From contig NC_086028.1 of the NCBI RefSeq assembly GCF_036323735.1, forward strand, positions 25,899,001 to 25,963,000: DNA of 64,000 bases. Direction: 5' to 3'. The notes below the pieces were generated by a model. That model searched no databases, had not been told where the DNA came from, and saw nothing but the letters and a program-made list of their open reading frames with translations. The translations under genes and the position numbers were made by a program. Positions within the stretch are counted from its first letter, which is position 1; each line of letters starts with the position of its first letter. The DNA is from Rattus norvegicus. Its lineage: Eukaryota > Chordata > Mammalia > Rodentia > Muridae. Below, piece by piece: positions 1 through 11,085 of this stretch.

Positions 1-410
1 CACAGAAGCTAGAGTAGGAAGACTAGATTAAATATGAAATCCTTCAATACCTAGATGATATCGCATAGAAATAAGCATCAAGCACTTTCAGGAGACCATG
101 ACATCACATAGCAATTTAAGTGTCTAAAAAAGAATCAGATATCAATCTGCATGAGAAAGCTTTTAGAGAGTGAATTTGAAAATGCACTGGCAAGGAAACC
201 CAATGAGCTTGAAGAAAATGCAGGAAAGTCTTTCAACACTAAACAAATTTAACAAAGAGATTGAAGCAATTAGGAAGAAACCAAAACAGAATTCCTTCAG
301 CTGAGAAATACACCAGGTGACATTGAAAAGGCCTCAGTTGTAATGTAGATCAAATAGAAGGATTAGTGAGCTTAAAGACAGGCTGTTTAAAACTACACAG
401 CTGGCCAACA
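1..410 (+). mobile_element. Decayed old mammalian L1, ORF1 region
   Basis: The plus strand reads like the coiled-coil part of ORF1 of an old mammalian L1. A lysine- and glutamate-rich stretch (a run close to LNKFNKEIEAIRKK) is followed by a segment resembling ISELKDRLF, with many stops and frame breaks. No target-site duplication or ends are visible. The L1-like segment near 1975-2060, in the same orientation, may belong to the same element, with younger repeats in between. This is a family-level call made from remembered L1 features. Confidence 0.45.
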
Positions 411-479
411 TATAATTTTATGTTGTTGTAAAAATATAAACAATTAAAAAAGTACGGTTGTCTTTTACCTCTCTATGTC

Positions 480-983
480 TGGCACTGCGGTGGGAACACA
501 TCCCAACTCCACAGTGGCGGCCCAGTGTCTCCAGCCACTGCACATTTTCCTACACTCAAGCTGTCACATAAAAGAACATACAACACAATAACCTTTGGCC
601 CAATTGATAAGATATAATTGCCCACTTAAACATACAAAGTCCAATACACATCCATCCCTTAAGAACACTTCTAACAACTTGTAAAGGTGCAGCATGGAAT
701 CTTAACGTCACCCACCATATTCTCCTGCCATGGCTTCTCTCTCTGTCCCTCCTGTCTCTTCCTCCTTTCCATTCCAGTTTCCTCCTCTTCTTTCAAACTT
801 CTCTCCCACCCATCCTTCCATCTTAACCAATGACAGGCCACCTTTTATCCTGTACCTGCCCCTCACCTGTATTTTACAAATTTAAAGGAGAGAAGGTTTT
901 GGTGAAGTCACCTGAGTCCTGAGTACGTGACTGTTATCAAAATACAGATAACTCCAGGGCAAACCACAACATTTCCCCCATTT

Positions 984-1063
<80 letters not shown>

Positions 1064-1225
1064 TTTAAAGGTTGCCAGCCAAATACCTTAGGACTTCTTG
1101 TAACCAAACTCTCAAAGTTGTCTTAAGGCTCCAAGTGATAAGCAGCAGAGAACATGTAGAGGGGTCCAATCTGACTTGACTGCAGGCTTCTGAGCAGGTG
1201 TCCTATGGGCCAGGAGTGAGTAGCA
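480..1225 (+). repeat. Medium-reiterated rodent repeat, copy A
   Basis: About 400 bases (roughly 490-890) match the reverse complement of 61280-61690. Shared blocks include the text around 512-530, 575-600, 660-680 and 790-840 (for example CTTCTCTCCCACCCATCC and CCAATGACAGGCC). The copy seems to continue past an internal TA/CA microsatellite to about 1225. The family could be an RMER-type repeat or an LTR remnant, and I cannot name it with certainty. It encodes nothing. Confidence 0.55.
988..1060. repeat. (TA)n(CA)n compound microsatellite
   Basis: About 23 TA units are followed directly by about 13 CA units. The tract is uninterrupted and therefore probably length-polymorphic. It lies inside repeat copy A. 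Confidence 0.97.
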
Positions 1226-1870
1226 CAGGATTTCCATCACATCCAAGGAAAACCAAGCCAAAGTGAAAGCCAATGCGGAGGCCAAGGTCTATATCAACTA
1301 CAGTCCAATCCTTGTCACTGGAGAAGCTGTACCCAACAAAACACCTGTTAAGGAATGGAAGAGCTTTAAAGATATCCTTGGACAAACAAAACGTGAAAGA
1401 ATATTTTGCATCAGAATTGGTTGACAGGAGAGATTAAGGAAGATCTTTCAACTGAAGGTGGCATTAACAAGTATGAGGATAATACTGATAGATACAAGGC
1501 TCACTGGTGACAGTAATTATACTGACAGGGCTTCAGTATCATAAACATGGTATCAAAGTATTTATGTAATTAGTTTGAAGGTAAACAGCAAAGTAAGGTG
1601 AGAATATTAGTATGTTAAAAGATTCAACAATATGGAAAGACATAAAATATCCAAAATTCCAACTATGGGAAGGAACGCACATTATTTCACTGTCAGAATA
1701 TTTTCTCTCCTATCTTTTTGTTTCTACTCTTCTGTATCTTATAGTGTAATCTGAAAATCTTCTTATAAACCGTGTAGTAATAAAAAGAGAAAAGAAATCT
1801 ATTATAAAAATGCCCAAAATGATAAACAAGGGTTCAAAACAGTGCTAGAGAAAATCATCACAGAGGAGGA
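1226..1870. other. Unassigned AT-rich sequence
   Basis: No gene or element was identified. A 60-codon minus-strand ORF at 1203-1385 has no recognisable domain. The plus strand around 1240-1510 looks faintly like broken coding sequence (a run resembling EYFASELVDRRD), but the frame does not hold and no parent gene was recognised. Confidence 0.4.
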
Positions 1871-1871
1871 T

Positions 1872-1966
1872 TAAAGGAAAAGGAGGGAGGGGAGGAGGGA
1901 GGGAGGGAGAGAGGGAGGAGGGAGATAGATAGATAGAAAGATAGATAGATAGATAGAGAGAGACAG
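1872..1966 (+). repeat. GGGA / GATA / GAGA simple repeat
   Basis: A purine-only stretch starts as GGAGGGA repeats and passes through GATA units into GAGAGACAGA. It is low complexity with no coding potential. Confidence 0.93.
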
Positions 1967-2110
1967 AGAGAACTTATAGTTTGCACAATGCCTGTAGTAA
2001 AACCTTACATATTGAGAATTACTTTGAATATAAATGGATTACATTCTCCAATTGTGAGAGCCTTCTATATAAATATATAAATTAAATATAAATATACCAA
2101 GATATATAAT
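1967..2110 (+). mobile_element. L1 fragment, start of ORF2
   Basis: The text around 2020-2055 reads close to LNINGLHSPI, the conserved beginning of the L1 endonuclease, followed by decayed AT-rich sequence. It probably belongs with the ORF1-like fragment at 1-410. Confidence 0.4.
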
Positions 2111-2149
2111 ATATATTCAAAATAAAACATCACATCACAATTGGACAAG

Positions 2150-3120
2150 GGAAACCAACCAAATTTAAGAAAAAAGAACCCCAAGAGAAGGTACAAGAAT
2201 TAGAGATCCATTCTTTCACACGATAAAGAGTCCCATAAAGATACTAAAGTGAAAGCTATAGTGTATCTGCGGAGGGCCTAGTGCAGACCCTGTGTTTGCT
2301 GCATCAGCCTATGTGCATTCATATGACCTTTGCTCTGCCGATTTAGAAGGCCTTGTTCTTCTGTTGTCCTCCATCTTTTCTGGTTCTTACACTCCTTTTG
2401 CCTCTTCTTCCAAGGGGTTCCATTAGCTGTCTCAGGGGCTGGGGACTGGAATTTGATGGAGACATCCCATTTGGACTGTGGGTTCCAAGGCCTCCCTCTG
2501 AATGTCTGGCTGTATTTGTTCCTATCTGCAGCAGGTGGAAGGTTCTCTGATGAAGGTTGAGTAAGACACTGATCTAGGAGTATAGCAGAATATCATTAGG
2601 AGTCATTTTATTGCTACATTATTTTCTTACCGAAAACTATTTACTGTTACCATACCTTACCTAACCTTAGTTCTCTGGGTTATTGAGACTCTGGTTCTAG
2701 GTCACCCATGCATTGCCAGGTGTAGGTTCCGTCTCATGGAATGGTCCTTAAGTCAAACAGGACTTTAGTTGGTTACTCTCACGAGGTTTTTTTGACACCA
2801 TTGCCCTAGTTTATTTTGCAGGCGGGACAGATTGTCGATCAAAGGTTTTGTGGCTTTTGTTTACATCTATCTTTTGGTAACCTGCCCTGTACCTTCCCGT
2901 ATCAAAAACACTAAAATATAGTGGTAAAAACTCTACGTAGGCACAGTCTCAACCTCTCCATGTTCAATGAGTTCTGCATCTGTTGTCTTCAGCAATGGGG
3001 CCTTTCTGTCATTTTGCAGAAGTCAAAATTTCTAAGTATGTGTGGGTTCACATTCTTCTATAACGAAGATAGATAGGAGATATCCTCATAATAAAACATC
3101 TATCTCTTGTGGGGAGTCGA
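2150..3120 (-). mobile_element. Old rodent L1 long 3' UTR remnant
   Basis: This is a non-coding old repeat. The text at 2983-3002 nearly matches 36316-36335 (TGTCTTCAGCAATRGGG core). The text at 2578-2605 resembles 47568-47590 (AGYAYAGCAGAATATCA). These matches within the window show that it is repeated. Assignment to the long 3' UTR of an old rodent L1 (Lx-like) on the minus strand comes from memory of the family and is tentative. The ORFs of 65-76 codons inside it are not credible genes. Confidence 0.45.
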
Positions 3121-4503
3121 GGAAGCCCCTGAGTGAATACATAAGGAGCTGTCTTGAGTTGATATATATTTAGCCCCGGGTCAGGTTCAGGGAATTGGCC
3201 AAGAGTTCTCCTGGTCCAAATATTTGCTAATATTTACCAATGACTGATCTATGTGTATAAAATTCAGCTACCACAAATTCCTTCACCTGTTTGTTTACAG
3301 TCCGAGACAGCTCCTGGACAGAGCCCTCTTACATAATAAATATGCTGGCTTCTGGTTTGATGAATAGCAGTGGGTGCCACTCCGTCAGGGCTAGCATGGT
3401 CCACGCAGTCCCAGTTTTTCTGCATGTGTCTATGTACCTCTCCTGTCTTCAGTCCCTTATCACCACAGTCCCGAGCTGGGCAGGAAGTGGTGAATTTTGT
3501 CGAATTTTCCTATTCACCGTGATCTGTAGCGGGGATGCTTTATCTCCTTTTGTTTCCTCAGCCATCTGTTCTTCTGCTTTACTATTTTCCCCGATTTTGG
3601 TGAGGAATCTAAAATAGATCAAAGAAGTTGATTAAGGTCATATAACTTATTCATTCAACACTTTCATCTTGTGAGTAGTGTTGATTAGGTTCCTTTCAAG
3701 GCCACGTGTAAGCATCAATTAATAGAAATTAAATTTGGAACCAGGATTTAAAAAGCAAAAAAAAAAATAACTGTGGCTATATAACCACAATTGTTAGTTT
3801 TCATATCATTCGTGATTTAATCTCCCTGCCAAGTAGTCCTATTTTTTTCTACTACAAAGACTTGTAATATATGAAGGATACAAGCTTCCTACTCTTCTGC
3901 AAGATACTCATTGCTAGAACTGTAGACAAGATTATCTTATCAAAGAAAAATTAAGATAACTTGTATGAATGATTATTAATGATTCCCAAGTTCAATGCTA
4001 AAATGTAGGCTTTAGGCTTTTAGTATTTTCAGCTTTAGGTATAGGTCATGTCCATGTTTAATGTGATAGAAGACAAGAAAGAGGTTACAAGCAGAAAAAG
4101 GTTTTGTCAAATAACTTTTTGCAAGCGTAAAAATCAATCAAAATAAATTATGTCATATGTTCTGAGTTTAATATGAGGATTTCATTGAGAGCAATGTAGC
4201 TCTGATTGGCTTATACTGTTACATAAGATAGTGGCTGTCTCGTGACCTCCACTTACTTTTGCATCCTCTCGCGGGGGACTCACGACTTAACATAAAATGT
4301 CCATGGTTCTTTGATAGTTATGACATCTAATGTCTATAGGTATGCTCACACTTCAAGAGAATTCCAAAAGTAGCAGTATTGCACACACAAAAACGATATC
4401 ATAAAAGTTTTCTGCTTTTAGATGATGTGTAAACTGATTGTTGACAGTGATGGAAGGTATGGGAGCAACTATCCTGTGCTGCAATAGTGGGGTTTATGAT
4501 TTT
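3121..4503. other. Unassigned spacer, possible old LTR relic
   Basis: The stretch 3127-3620 is less AT-rich than its surroundings. It contains AATAAA at 3335-3340 and a 108-codon ORF (3291-3617) with no recognisable domain. It could be a decayed LTR, but no paired ends or TSD were seen. The remainder to 4503 is AT-rich with nothing recognisable. Confidence 0.3.
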
Positions 4504-4509
4504 AATTAA

Positions 4510-5190
4510 TTAATATATTATTTATTTTCTTTTATTGGATATTTTCTTAATTTGTATTTCAAATGTTATCCCCTTTCCCAGTTTCCCCTCCAGAAACCCC
4601 TTATTCCATCCCCCTCCCCCTACTTCTATGAGAGTGCTCCCCCACCGACTCATCCAGTTCCACCTCACTACCATAGCATTTCCCTACACTGGGCATTGAG
4701 CCTTCACAGGACCAAGGGCCTCTCCTCTCATTGATTTCAGACAAGGCAATGCTCTGCTACTTATGCGGCTGGAGCCATGGGTCACTCCATGTGTACTCTT
4801 TGGTTGATAGTTTAGTCACTGGGAGCTCTGGGCGTCTGGTTGGTTGATATTGTTGTTTTTCCTATGAGGTTGCAAACCCCTTCAGCTCCTTTAGTCTTTT
4901 CTCTAACTCTTCCATTGGAGATTCCCTTCTCCGTCTAATTGGCTGTGAGCATTCACATCTGTGTTTGTCAGGCTCTGGCAGAGCTTCTCTGGAGACAGTT
5001 ATATCAGGTTCCTGTCAGCATGCACTTCTTAGCATCAGCAACGTTGTCTGGGTTTGGTGGCTGTATGTGGGATGGATGCCCAGGTGGGGCAGTCACTGGA
5101 TGGCCTTTCCATCCATCTCTGCTCCATACTTTGTCTCTGTATTTCCTCCTGTGAATATTTTGTTCCCCCTTCTAAGAAAGACTGAAGAGT
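4510..5190 (-). mobile_element. 5'-truncated L1, 3' UTR only
   Basis: Read on the minus strand this is an L1 3' UTR ending in the AT-rich 3' tail at about 4510-4550. It is recognisable by the purine-rich block (CCCTTTCCCAG then C-rich on plus) and by the order of blocks shared with 32150-32800 and 53120-53750. No ORF2 sequence remains. TSDs are unclear because both flanks are AT-rich. The plus-strand ORFs of 60-75 codons here are shadows. Confidence 0.85.
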
Positions 5191-5420
5191 AATATTTTAA
5201 CATAGATTTAATTGTGAGTTATTAACAGAGAGGGATGCTTAGGAAAAGGATCATTTGCAATCAGGAGCGGTCCAGGCTTCTTGAGAGATAGATGCATTGA
5301 AGTGTATTCGCATCAATTCTGAGATTATAAATACAAATGTAGTGGCTTTTGAAATTACATCACTTAAAAGTTTCTCAGGCATTTCTCCTCTTCTTTTCCT
5401 GTAATGAGCTCACACAGCAG

Positions 5421-5590
5421 TCCCTGCATCCATAGGGTAGCCTGTGAGGTCATACGGTGACCTCTAAGATCATATCATGATCCCTGACTTCTTGGTGGTT
5501 TCTAAGGAAATAAAATGGTGCCAGAGGTCGTCGTTTGGTCCCCAGAGTCATAGTGTAGTTCCAGAAGTCATAGTTTTGTCCCTGGGATAC
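5421..5590 (+). repeat. Degenerate 20-bp minisatellite
   Basis: Eight consecutive 20-base blocks starting at 5421 stay in register. The clearest are 5441, 5461, 5521, 5541 and 5561, each starting with CC and carrying a core near AGRTCATA followed by GTKGT. The middle units (5481 and 5501) are strongly diverged. Confidence 0.6.
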
Positions 5591-6506
5591 ATTGAATAGG
5601 ATTGTGAGAAAACAAGGCCAGGGTCATATGGATTGAATTCTTCCAATGCTAGGTTCTGAATAAATTATTATCCATCTTTTGATCATAAAGACAAATGTAG
5701 CTCTAAAGCTGGGGAGGAAAGAAGTAAATAATCTTGAATGTCATGTACACATAGACATCGCCCATTGCCATTTTGTGATTCTTTGATAAGACACCATATA
5801 AAATATGTTTTGTTTATGTTCTAAATGTTCCAAGTGAATACATTCTTGACTCAGTTGATGAGAGACTTGCATCAGATCCTAGTGTAAGGAGCTTCCTTTC
5901 TACTGCTCTATCTGCTCAGTCCTCCCGGACTTTCCATTATGCCTCAGTTATCTTGAAAATGGTCATTTTTATTTCACACGGCACAGAACTCTGCTACAAT
6001 GTGCACATATGCAATGGAACCCTATGTTAGCCTAAACCCAAGTCTCATTATCTGAATAATTATGCTACACTTTGTCTCCTTATAGGGCTTCAAAAAATGT
6101 AAGTGGTATATTTAGTTAAACATTTTGCTCTTTTAAACAAATTTGTCCTAATATTCTAAGTCATAATTAAGCTGTCATGCGTATGAGAAATTATAGGCTT
6201 GAGAGAAATTATAGGTATAAACAACCGGAGCTACAAATATGTATATTGCCTTAGTAAGGATCTGTAGGAGAGAGGTGGATGCTCACATTGGGCAAGTTGA
6301 GAGGAATTTAATAAGGTTTTATTGAGAGCATATGGAAAGTTAGTATCATCTTTCCCAGCTGCCTTGAAACCCAGAATATACATGGGTTCAGGCCTTTTTA
6401 TAACAGTTTGAGAGGATAGGACTCTGAGATCAATGTACCAGGGTTATTGTTTCCATTTAAAATTTTGGTGTATATGTTGTTCATTCTGTTTTTTTTATTT
6501 ATTTTT

Positions 6507-6510
<4 letters not shown>
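5591..6510. other. Unassigned AT-rich spacer
   Basis: No gene, SINE or L1 signature was recognised on either strand. Confidence 0.5.

Positions 6511-6554
<44 letters not shown>
6511..6554 (+). repeat. (TG)n microsatellite
   Basis: About 22 perfect TG units form the tract. It generates a false cysteine-valine-rich ORF (6447-6647). Confidence 0.97.
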
Positions 6555-6555
<1 letters not shown>

Positions 6556-6662
6556 TTGGGTCTCACCATATAGCCTATGCTGGTTTGGAGTTCATTGTAG
6601 GTCAGGTTGACTTTGTTTGTGTGATCTTCCTGTCTCCGCCTGCCTAGTGCTAGAATTATATG
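6555..6662 (-). mobile_element. Diverged B1 SINE
   Basis: The plus strand reads as a B1 reverse complement: GGTCTCACCATATAGCC, then a weak GGTTTGGAGTTCA block, then CTGTCTCCGCCTGCCTAGTGC. It is heavily diverged, so this is an old copy. It abuts the TG tract, a common neighbour of SINE ends. Confidence 0.7.
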
Positions 6663-6718
6663 AAAGGTCTTTTGCTTGACTTCCAGTTGGCTACCTTCTT
6701 ATTATATTTTCAATTTGT

Positions 6719-6890
6719 GATATATATATATATATATATGACAGAGGGAGAGAGAGAGAAACTCTGTGTGTGTGTGTATGTGTGTATGTGTGTGTGTAAA
6801 AGGGAGAGGGAGAGGGAGAGAGAATCAGACAGAGACACAGAGACATAGAGAAAAGGAGACAGACATAGACAGACAAGAGACAAAGACAGA
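6719..6890 (+). repeat. TA, GA, GT and GACA simple-repeat cluster
   Basis: A short TA run (6719-6739) is followed by GAGA, GTGTATGT, then GGGAGA and AGACAGACA blocks. The predicted ORFs across it are low complexity. Confidence 0.92.
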
Positions 6891-7408
6891 GTGAGGTTTC
6901 TAACGTATTTTGATAAAGGCACTACTAGCTTCATTGTGAAGGTCCTAGTCTCAGGTTTACATCTAAACCAAAATCTCTATTATGTTTAAGAAACATAATT
7001 GAATCTCTACCAGTTTTAAAAAAACATAGATGATTCCTAAGTACCTTGGGGTTAGAAATAATATAAAGCTATAATTCTCAAGCATGAAGGTGCTATAAAA
7101 TGTTGATACATTGATCTAGAGGCAGAAAGAATGGTTGAGGTGAGGAATACTAGGTAGATGGTATAACCATAGTTGATGGTGCGGGCAGCCAGGATCAATC
7201 CCATCCCAAGAGATGTAAGGGATCTTTCCTGCCTCTTTATAAATTCCCCTTGTGTTTTGCAGTGATAGAAGTTAATTGGTAGCTAGAAGAAAAGGGATCC
7301 TGTTTGAGTTTATCCATAGCAATTAGTGAGGCATAGAGCAAAGTGGAAAAGGATGAGTGGGTGTGGAATGATACACTTATCTGAAGTATACTTCCATATG
7401 TACCATTC

Positions 7409-7410
<2 letters not shown>

Positions 7411-7456
<46 letters not shown>

Positions 7457-7545
7457 CACACACATGCACGCACACACACACTCACGCGCACACACACACA
7501 TGCACACACACACGCGCACACACACACACGCACATACACACACGT
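7411..7545 (+). repeat. Imperfect (CA)n array with CG variants
   Basis: A perfect CA run (7411-7454) passes into an interrupted array containing TGCACA, CACGCA and CGCGCA variants up to about 7545. The variant part suggests an older, decaying tract. Confidence 0.96.
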
Positions 7546-8996
7546 ACTAGTACTAGTATATGTATATGGCATGTATGTTTCATGCATCATATGTGCAGTA
7601 TATGTATCAAATAATATATAAATATTATATATACATATATATATTTAAGCATATCGCTGGTTTTGCTTAAACTCTCTTTACTATTCATCATCTGGTAAGG
7701 AAATCGTAATTTTGGCATTGTTTATATTGATGTAGCATCATTTCCTGTGAGTATCTAAAGGTAGGGACTGTTTAATTAAGATTCTTACCCTCCCGGTTGT
7801 TATCTTCTCCTCTTGGTAATTGGAGATTATGTACTCTGTCCTAATTTTGGTTGGTTACAGTCACATGATTTGTCCCAACCAAGGAGATGAGACATCACCT
7901 CTAGACTGCAATACCTAATCATTCTACAGAGACATTTCTTTGACTATCATAGTCACACTAGTATTTGACATGGTTGCTGGTTCCAGAAACAAAACTGTAA
8001 ACCACCAGGGATGAAGGAGAAATAGACCTCTGGTTTTCAAAGTTACCCTTTGGGATTGCTTCTTACCTGAATCCAGAATGGCCACCCCGACACACCATTG
8101 TATGCAGAACAATGAGTAAACATATCCTTTTAAATTTGAGTGACATCTTTGTAAAGTCTGTGATTATCAAAAGAGCTAATGCAGATAGTTCTGGAGCTTT
8201 AGCTCGTCAATAGGTCCTTGTCATGACCTTAAAATTACAAGTTTAATATAATATTCCACCCGACAGTGGAAAGATTCCTAAAAATAGCTCTCATTAATGC
8301 CAATTCTCCTTTGCAAATGGGAATGACACATGAGCCCTTGAAATTGTAAGGTTGAGTGAGAACAACACGAAAGGCAGACAGAATCAGGCAGGCAGCCTCT
8401 CTTGGGAGGACAGGAAATAATCTGAGTTTTGAATCTCTCCTTTTGATGTTCTATTATTCCTCACAATAGTAAGTAATTTTGAGATGGAGACTTGAAGCTG
8501 CCTCGCCCTGTTCCATTCTCTCATGTCTAGTCCACTCTTGTTATTCAAATGTGTCTCACATTCATTCTGTTATTTCTTCATAAATAGGCTTATGGGCATG
8601 GACATTGCTTTTGTCCTGAATGTTAAACAGGGGAATGAAGGTTCTTAGCACAGCAACTTTTACAAAAACGGGTGAAAATTTTAAGTTAAATTTCGCCAAA
8701 GCCATAATCACACAGCTTTAATTGCTTTTTAAAATTTGTCATACGTTGTGTAAGGATTTAGTCTTTCTTTATAAATTAAACTTAAATTAATATAACCACT
8801 AGTGATCAACAGCTGCTAGGTAATGATACATTCATGTGAGATTCTTGGGAAGTCATATTACAGGGACAGTTTTCATTGTCAGGTTCAAGGAAAAAGATGT
8901 GCCAGAATACTGTTAATTGCAGGGAGGAGAATCTAGGGTTAGACATGAATCAGGACTGACAGCTTCCCTACCATATTCACTGTATCCAAAAGTCAT
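7546..8996. other. Unassigned spacer
   Basis: A TA-rich stretch at 7590-7645 is followed by mixed sequence with no recognisable gene or repeat. The small ORF at 7924-8112 has no features. Confidence 0.5.
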
Positions 8997-9168
8997 GGGA
9001 AGTGGACACGGTGGCACATACCTTCAACCCCAATACTCAAGATTCAGACGCAGAACCTCTGTGAGTTTAAGGCCAGCCTGGTAGACACAGCCAGTTCTAG
9101 GACAACCATGACAATAGAGTCTGTGTCAAAACAAAGCAAAATAGCACAAAACAGTCAAACAAAATAAA
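8997..9168 (+). mobile_element. B1 SINE
   Basis: This is a B1-type 7SL-derived SINE in plus orientation. It shows GGACACGGTGGCACATACC at the 5' end (pol III A-box region), AGTTTAAGGCCAGCCTGGT in the middle, and an A-rich tail made of AAAACAAAGCAAAATA and related blocks. It is moderately diverged. Confidence 0.9.
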
Positions 9169-9179
9169 AAATGCTTTAT

Positions 9180-9402
9180 TTTTGAAAGATTAGTTTATTT
9201 GTTTATTATTATTGTATAATGCGTGTATTATATGTATAATGCGTGCGTATACCAACGTGCCATGGTGTGTATGCTGATATCAGAGCACAGTTTTTAGGGG
9301 TGAGCTCTCTTCTACCATGGAATTCCTATCTAGGAATTGATGTCACGCCACCAGCCTGGTGAGGCTGCGCTTTCAGCTGCTGCATAATGTCCCCGGCCAA
9401 CA
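9180..9402 (-). mobile_element. B2/B3-type SINE relic
   Basis: The plus strand begins with the AT-rich tail end (TTAGTTTATTTGTTTATTATT) and ends in CATAATGTCCCCGGCC, resembling the reverse complement of a SINE head. The central part (CTCTCTTCTACCATGGAATTCC) fits the body of an old rodent tRNA-derived SINE. The exact subfamily is uncertain. Confidence 0.5.
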
Positions 9403-9895
9403 GTGTTTCCAACATGCATGCTTTTCGGGATGTCTAAATTTAGCTATTCATCGTATGCATTCTTCCACTCTTTTTTGTAGTGAGAACAAAATCTGCCTAT
9501 CAGTTTTCTGCCACACGGTTTGTTGTTATCTATTGTGAACAATAGATAATTCAAGCTTCTTCTTTTCTTCCTGCATACGTGAAGTTTGTTCACGTTGGTC
9601 CTTATCTTCCTGATATTCCCTTCGCTCCGAGACTCTGACATCATGTTACTGAAGCAGAACTGTTGTGACTGATGATGCCTTAGCAGGTAAATGGCCACTT
9701 GCAGTGCAAGCCTGGCAATGTTGACTTGAATCCCAGTACCCATATAAAACTGGAAGAAGAGTACCAATGCTGTCCCTGGCCTCTACACACATATATCATG
9801 GCACAGACACGCCGCTTCCCATTGTCCCTGCATTCACTTTCCTCTTTGTGCCTTTCTCTGTCTCTATTTTTGTCTCTGCCTCTATTTATCCTTCT

Positions 9896-9899
9896 CTTC

Positions 9900-9979
<80 letters not shown>

Positions 9980-9982
9980 ACA
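9896..9982 (+). repeat. (CT)n(CA)n compound microsatellite
   Basis: About 27 CT units are followed by about 14 CA units, ending 16 bases before the left TSD copy of the ID SINE. It gives rise to false serine-leucine-rich ORFs on both strands. Confidence 0.97.
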
Positions 9983-10014
9983 TTGTAAATTAAATTTAAA
10001 AATAGCTACAGTTG

Positions 10015-10097
10015 GGGGTTGGGGATTTAGCTCAGTGGTAGAGCGCTTGCCTAGCAAGGGCAAGGCCCTGTGCTTGGTCCTCAGCTCCGGGAAAAAA
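10015..10097 (+). mobile_element. ID SINE (BC1-related)
   Basis: This ID element is derived from the BC1 RNA, itself related to tRNA-Ala. The head GGGGTTGGGGATTTAGCTCA carries the pol III A box and is followed by GTGGTAGAGCGCTTGCCTAGC. The body is near-consensus and ends in an A-tail. A direct repeat AATAGCTACAGTTG flanks it at 10001-10014 and 10098-10111, a clear L1-type TSD. It is transcribed by pol III if active. It is a retroposon and not a tRNA gene. Confidence 0.96.
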
Positions 10098-10531
10098 AAT
10101 AGCTACAGTTGTTGGCTATTTGGCTTCTTCAGAGATCTGCTTATTTACGGCTTTAACCTCCTTTGTAAATTAAGCTACCTTCCTGTTATAATGACTATTG
10201 TGATGATTGGACATGGTTATCAGCTTGACTGGATTAAGACATACTTAAGATACTAAGATAAAACTGATGTAAGGGGTAGCTAGGGGGAGTTCCAGAGGGA
10301 AGTGACACATGGCACAATGGCTAAAGGTGGGGATGGGTGTGGCAGCAGTCTGTAGCATGTGACTCAGACGAAGAAGCAGCAGCAACCATACTGCAATCTT
10401 ACTTTCTTTCGGAATGTTTTCTTGGTGATCCTCCAGTAATTCAGAAACCAGCCTCTTCAGCTTTAGACATGGGCTCAAAGCCAGTGAACCGAGAAAAAAC
10501 AGTGTTTTCTCACCACAACCACCAACTTCTT

Positions 10532-11071
10532 CTTCTTCTTTTTTTTTTTAATCTTCATTAACTTGAGTATTTCTTATTTACATTTCGATTGTTTTTCCCT
10601 TTCCCGGTTTCCGGGGCAACATCCCCCTAACCCCTCTCCCTCCCTTCTCTATGGGTGTTCCCCTCCCGTCCTCCCCCCATTACCACCCTCCCCCCAACAA
10701 TCACGTTCACTGGGGGTTCAGTCTTGGCAGGACCAAGGGCTTCCCCTTCCACTAATGCTCTTACTAGGATATTCATTGCTACCTATGAGGTTGGAGCCCA
10801 GGGTCAGTCCATGTATAGTCTTTGGGTAGTGGCTTAGTCCCTGGAAGCTCTGGTTGGTTGGCATTGTTGTTCATATGGGGTCTCAAGCCCCTTCAAGCTC
10901 TTTCAGTCCTTTCTAAGATTCCTTCAATGGGGGTCCCATTCTCAGTTCAGTGGTTTGCTGCTGGCATTTGCCTATGTATTTGCTGTATTCTGGCTGTGTC
11001 TCTTAGGAGAGATCTACATCCGGTTCCTGTCGGCCTGCACTTCTTTCTTTCATCCATCTTATCTAGTTTGC
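10532..11071 (-). mobile_element. Young rat L1, 5'-truncated, 3' UTR only
   Basis: The reverse complement matches the 3' UTR of the intact L1 at about 21290-21770, including the AATACTCAAGTTAAT end, the G-rich block and the text upstream. The insertion is bounded by a perfect 14-bp duplication ACCACCAACTTCTT (10518-10531 and 11072-11085). The poly(A) appears as TCTTCTTCTTTTTTTTTT on plus. Small ORFs inside are shadows. Confidence 0.95.
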
Positions 11072-11085
11072 ACCACCAACTTCTT

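Noticed and set aside
1203..1510. Processed pseudogene near the left end
   Set aside because: Some plus-strand text looks coding-like, but no frame holds for more than about 40 codons, no parent was recognised and no tail or TSD was found.
6447..7590. Several ORFs of 60-117 codons over GT, GA and CA tracts
   Set aside because: They translate simple repeats (Cys-Val, Thr-His, Arg-Glu runs) in several frames and have no non-repeat coding content.
10015..10097. tRNA gene
   Set aside because: The A-box region and tRNA-like head belong to an ID SINE with A-tail and TSD; it lacks a full cloverleaf.
9680..10256. 127- and 185-codon ORFs on opposite strands
   Set aside because: They are driven by the CT/CA microsatellite and the ID SINE; the SSVVERLPSK run is the ID element translated.
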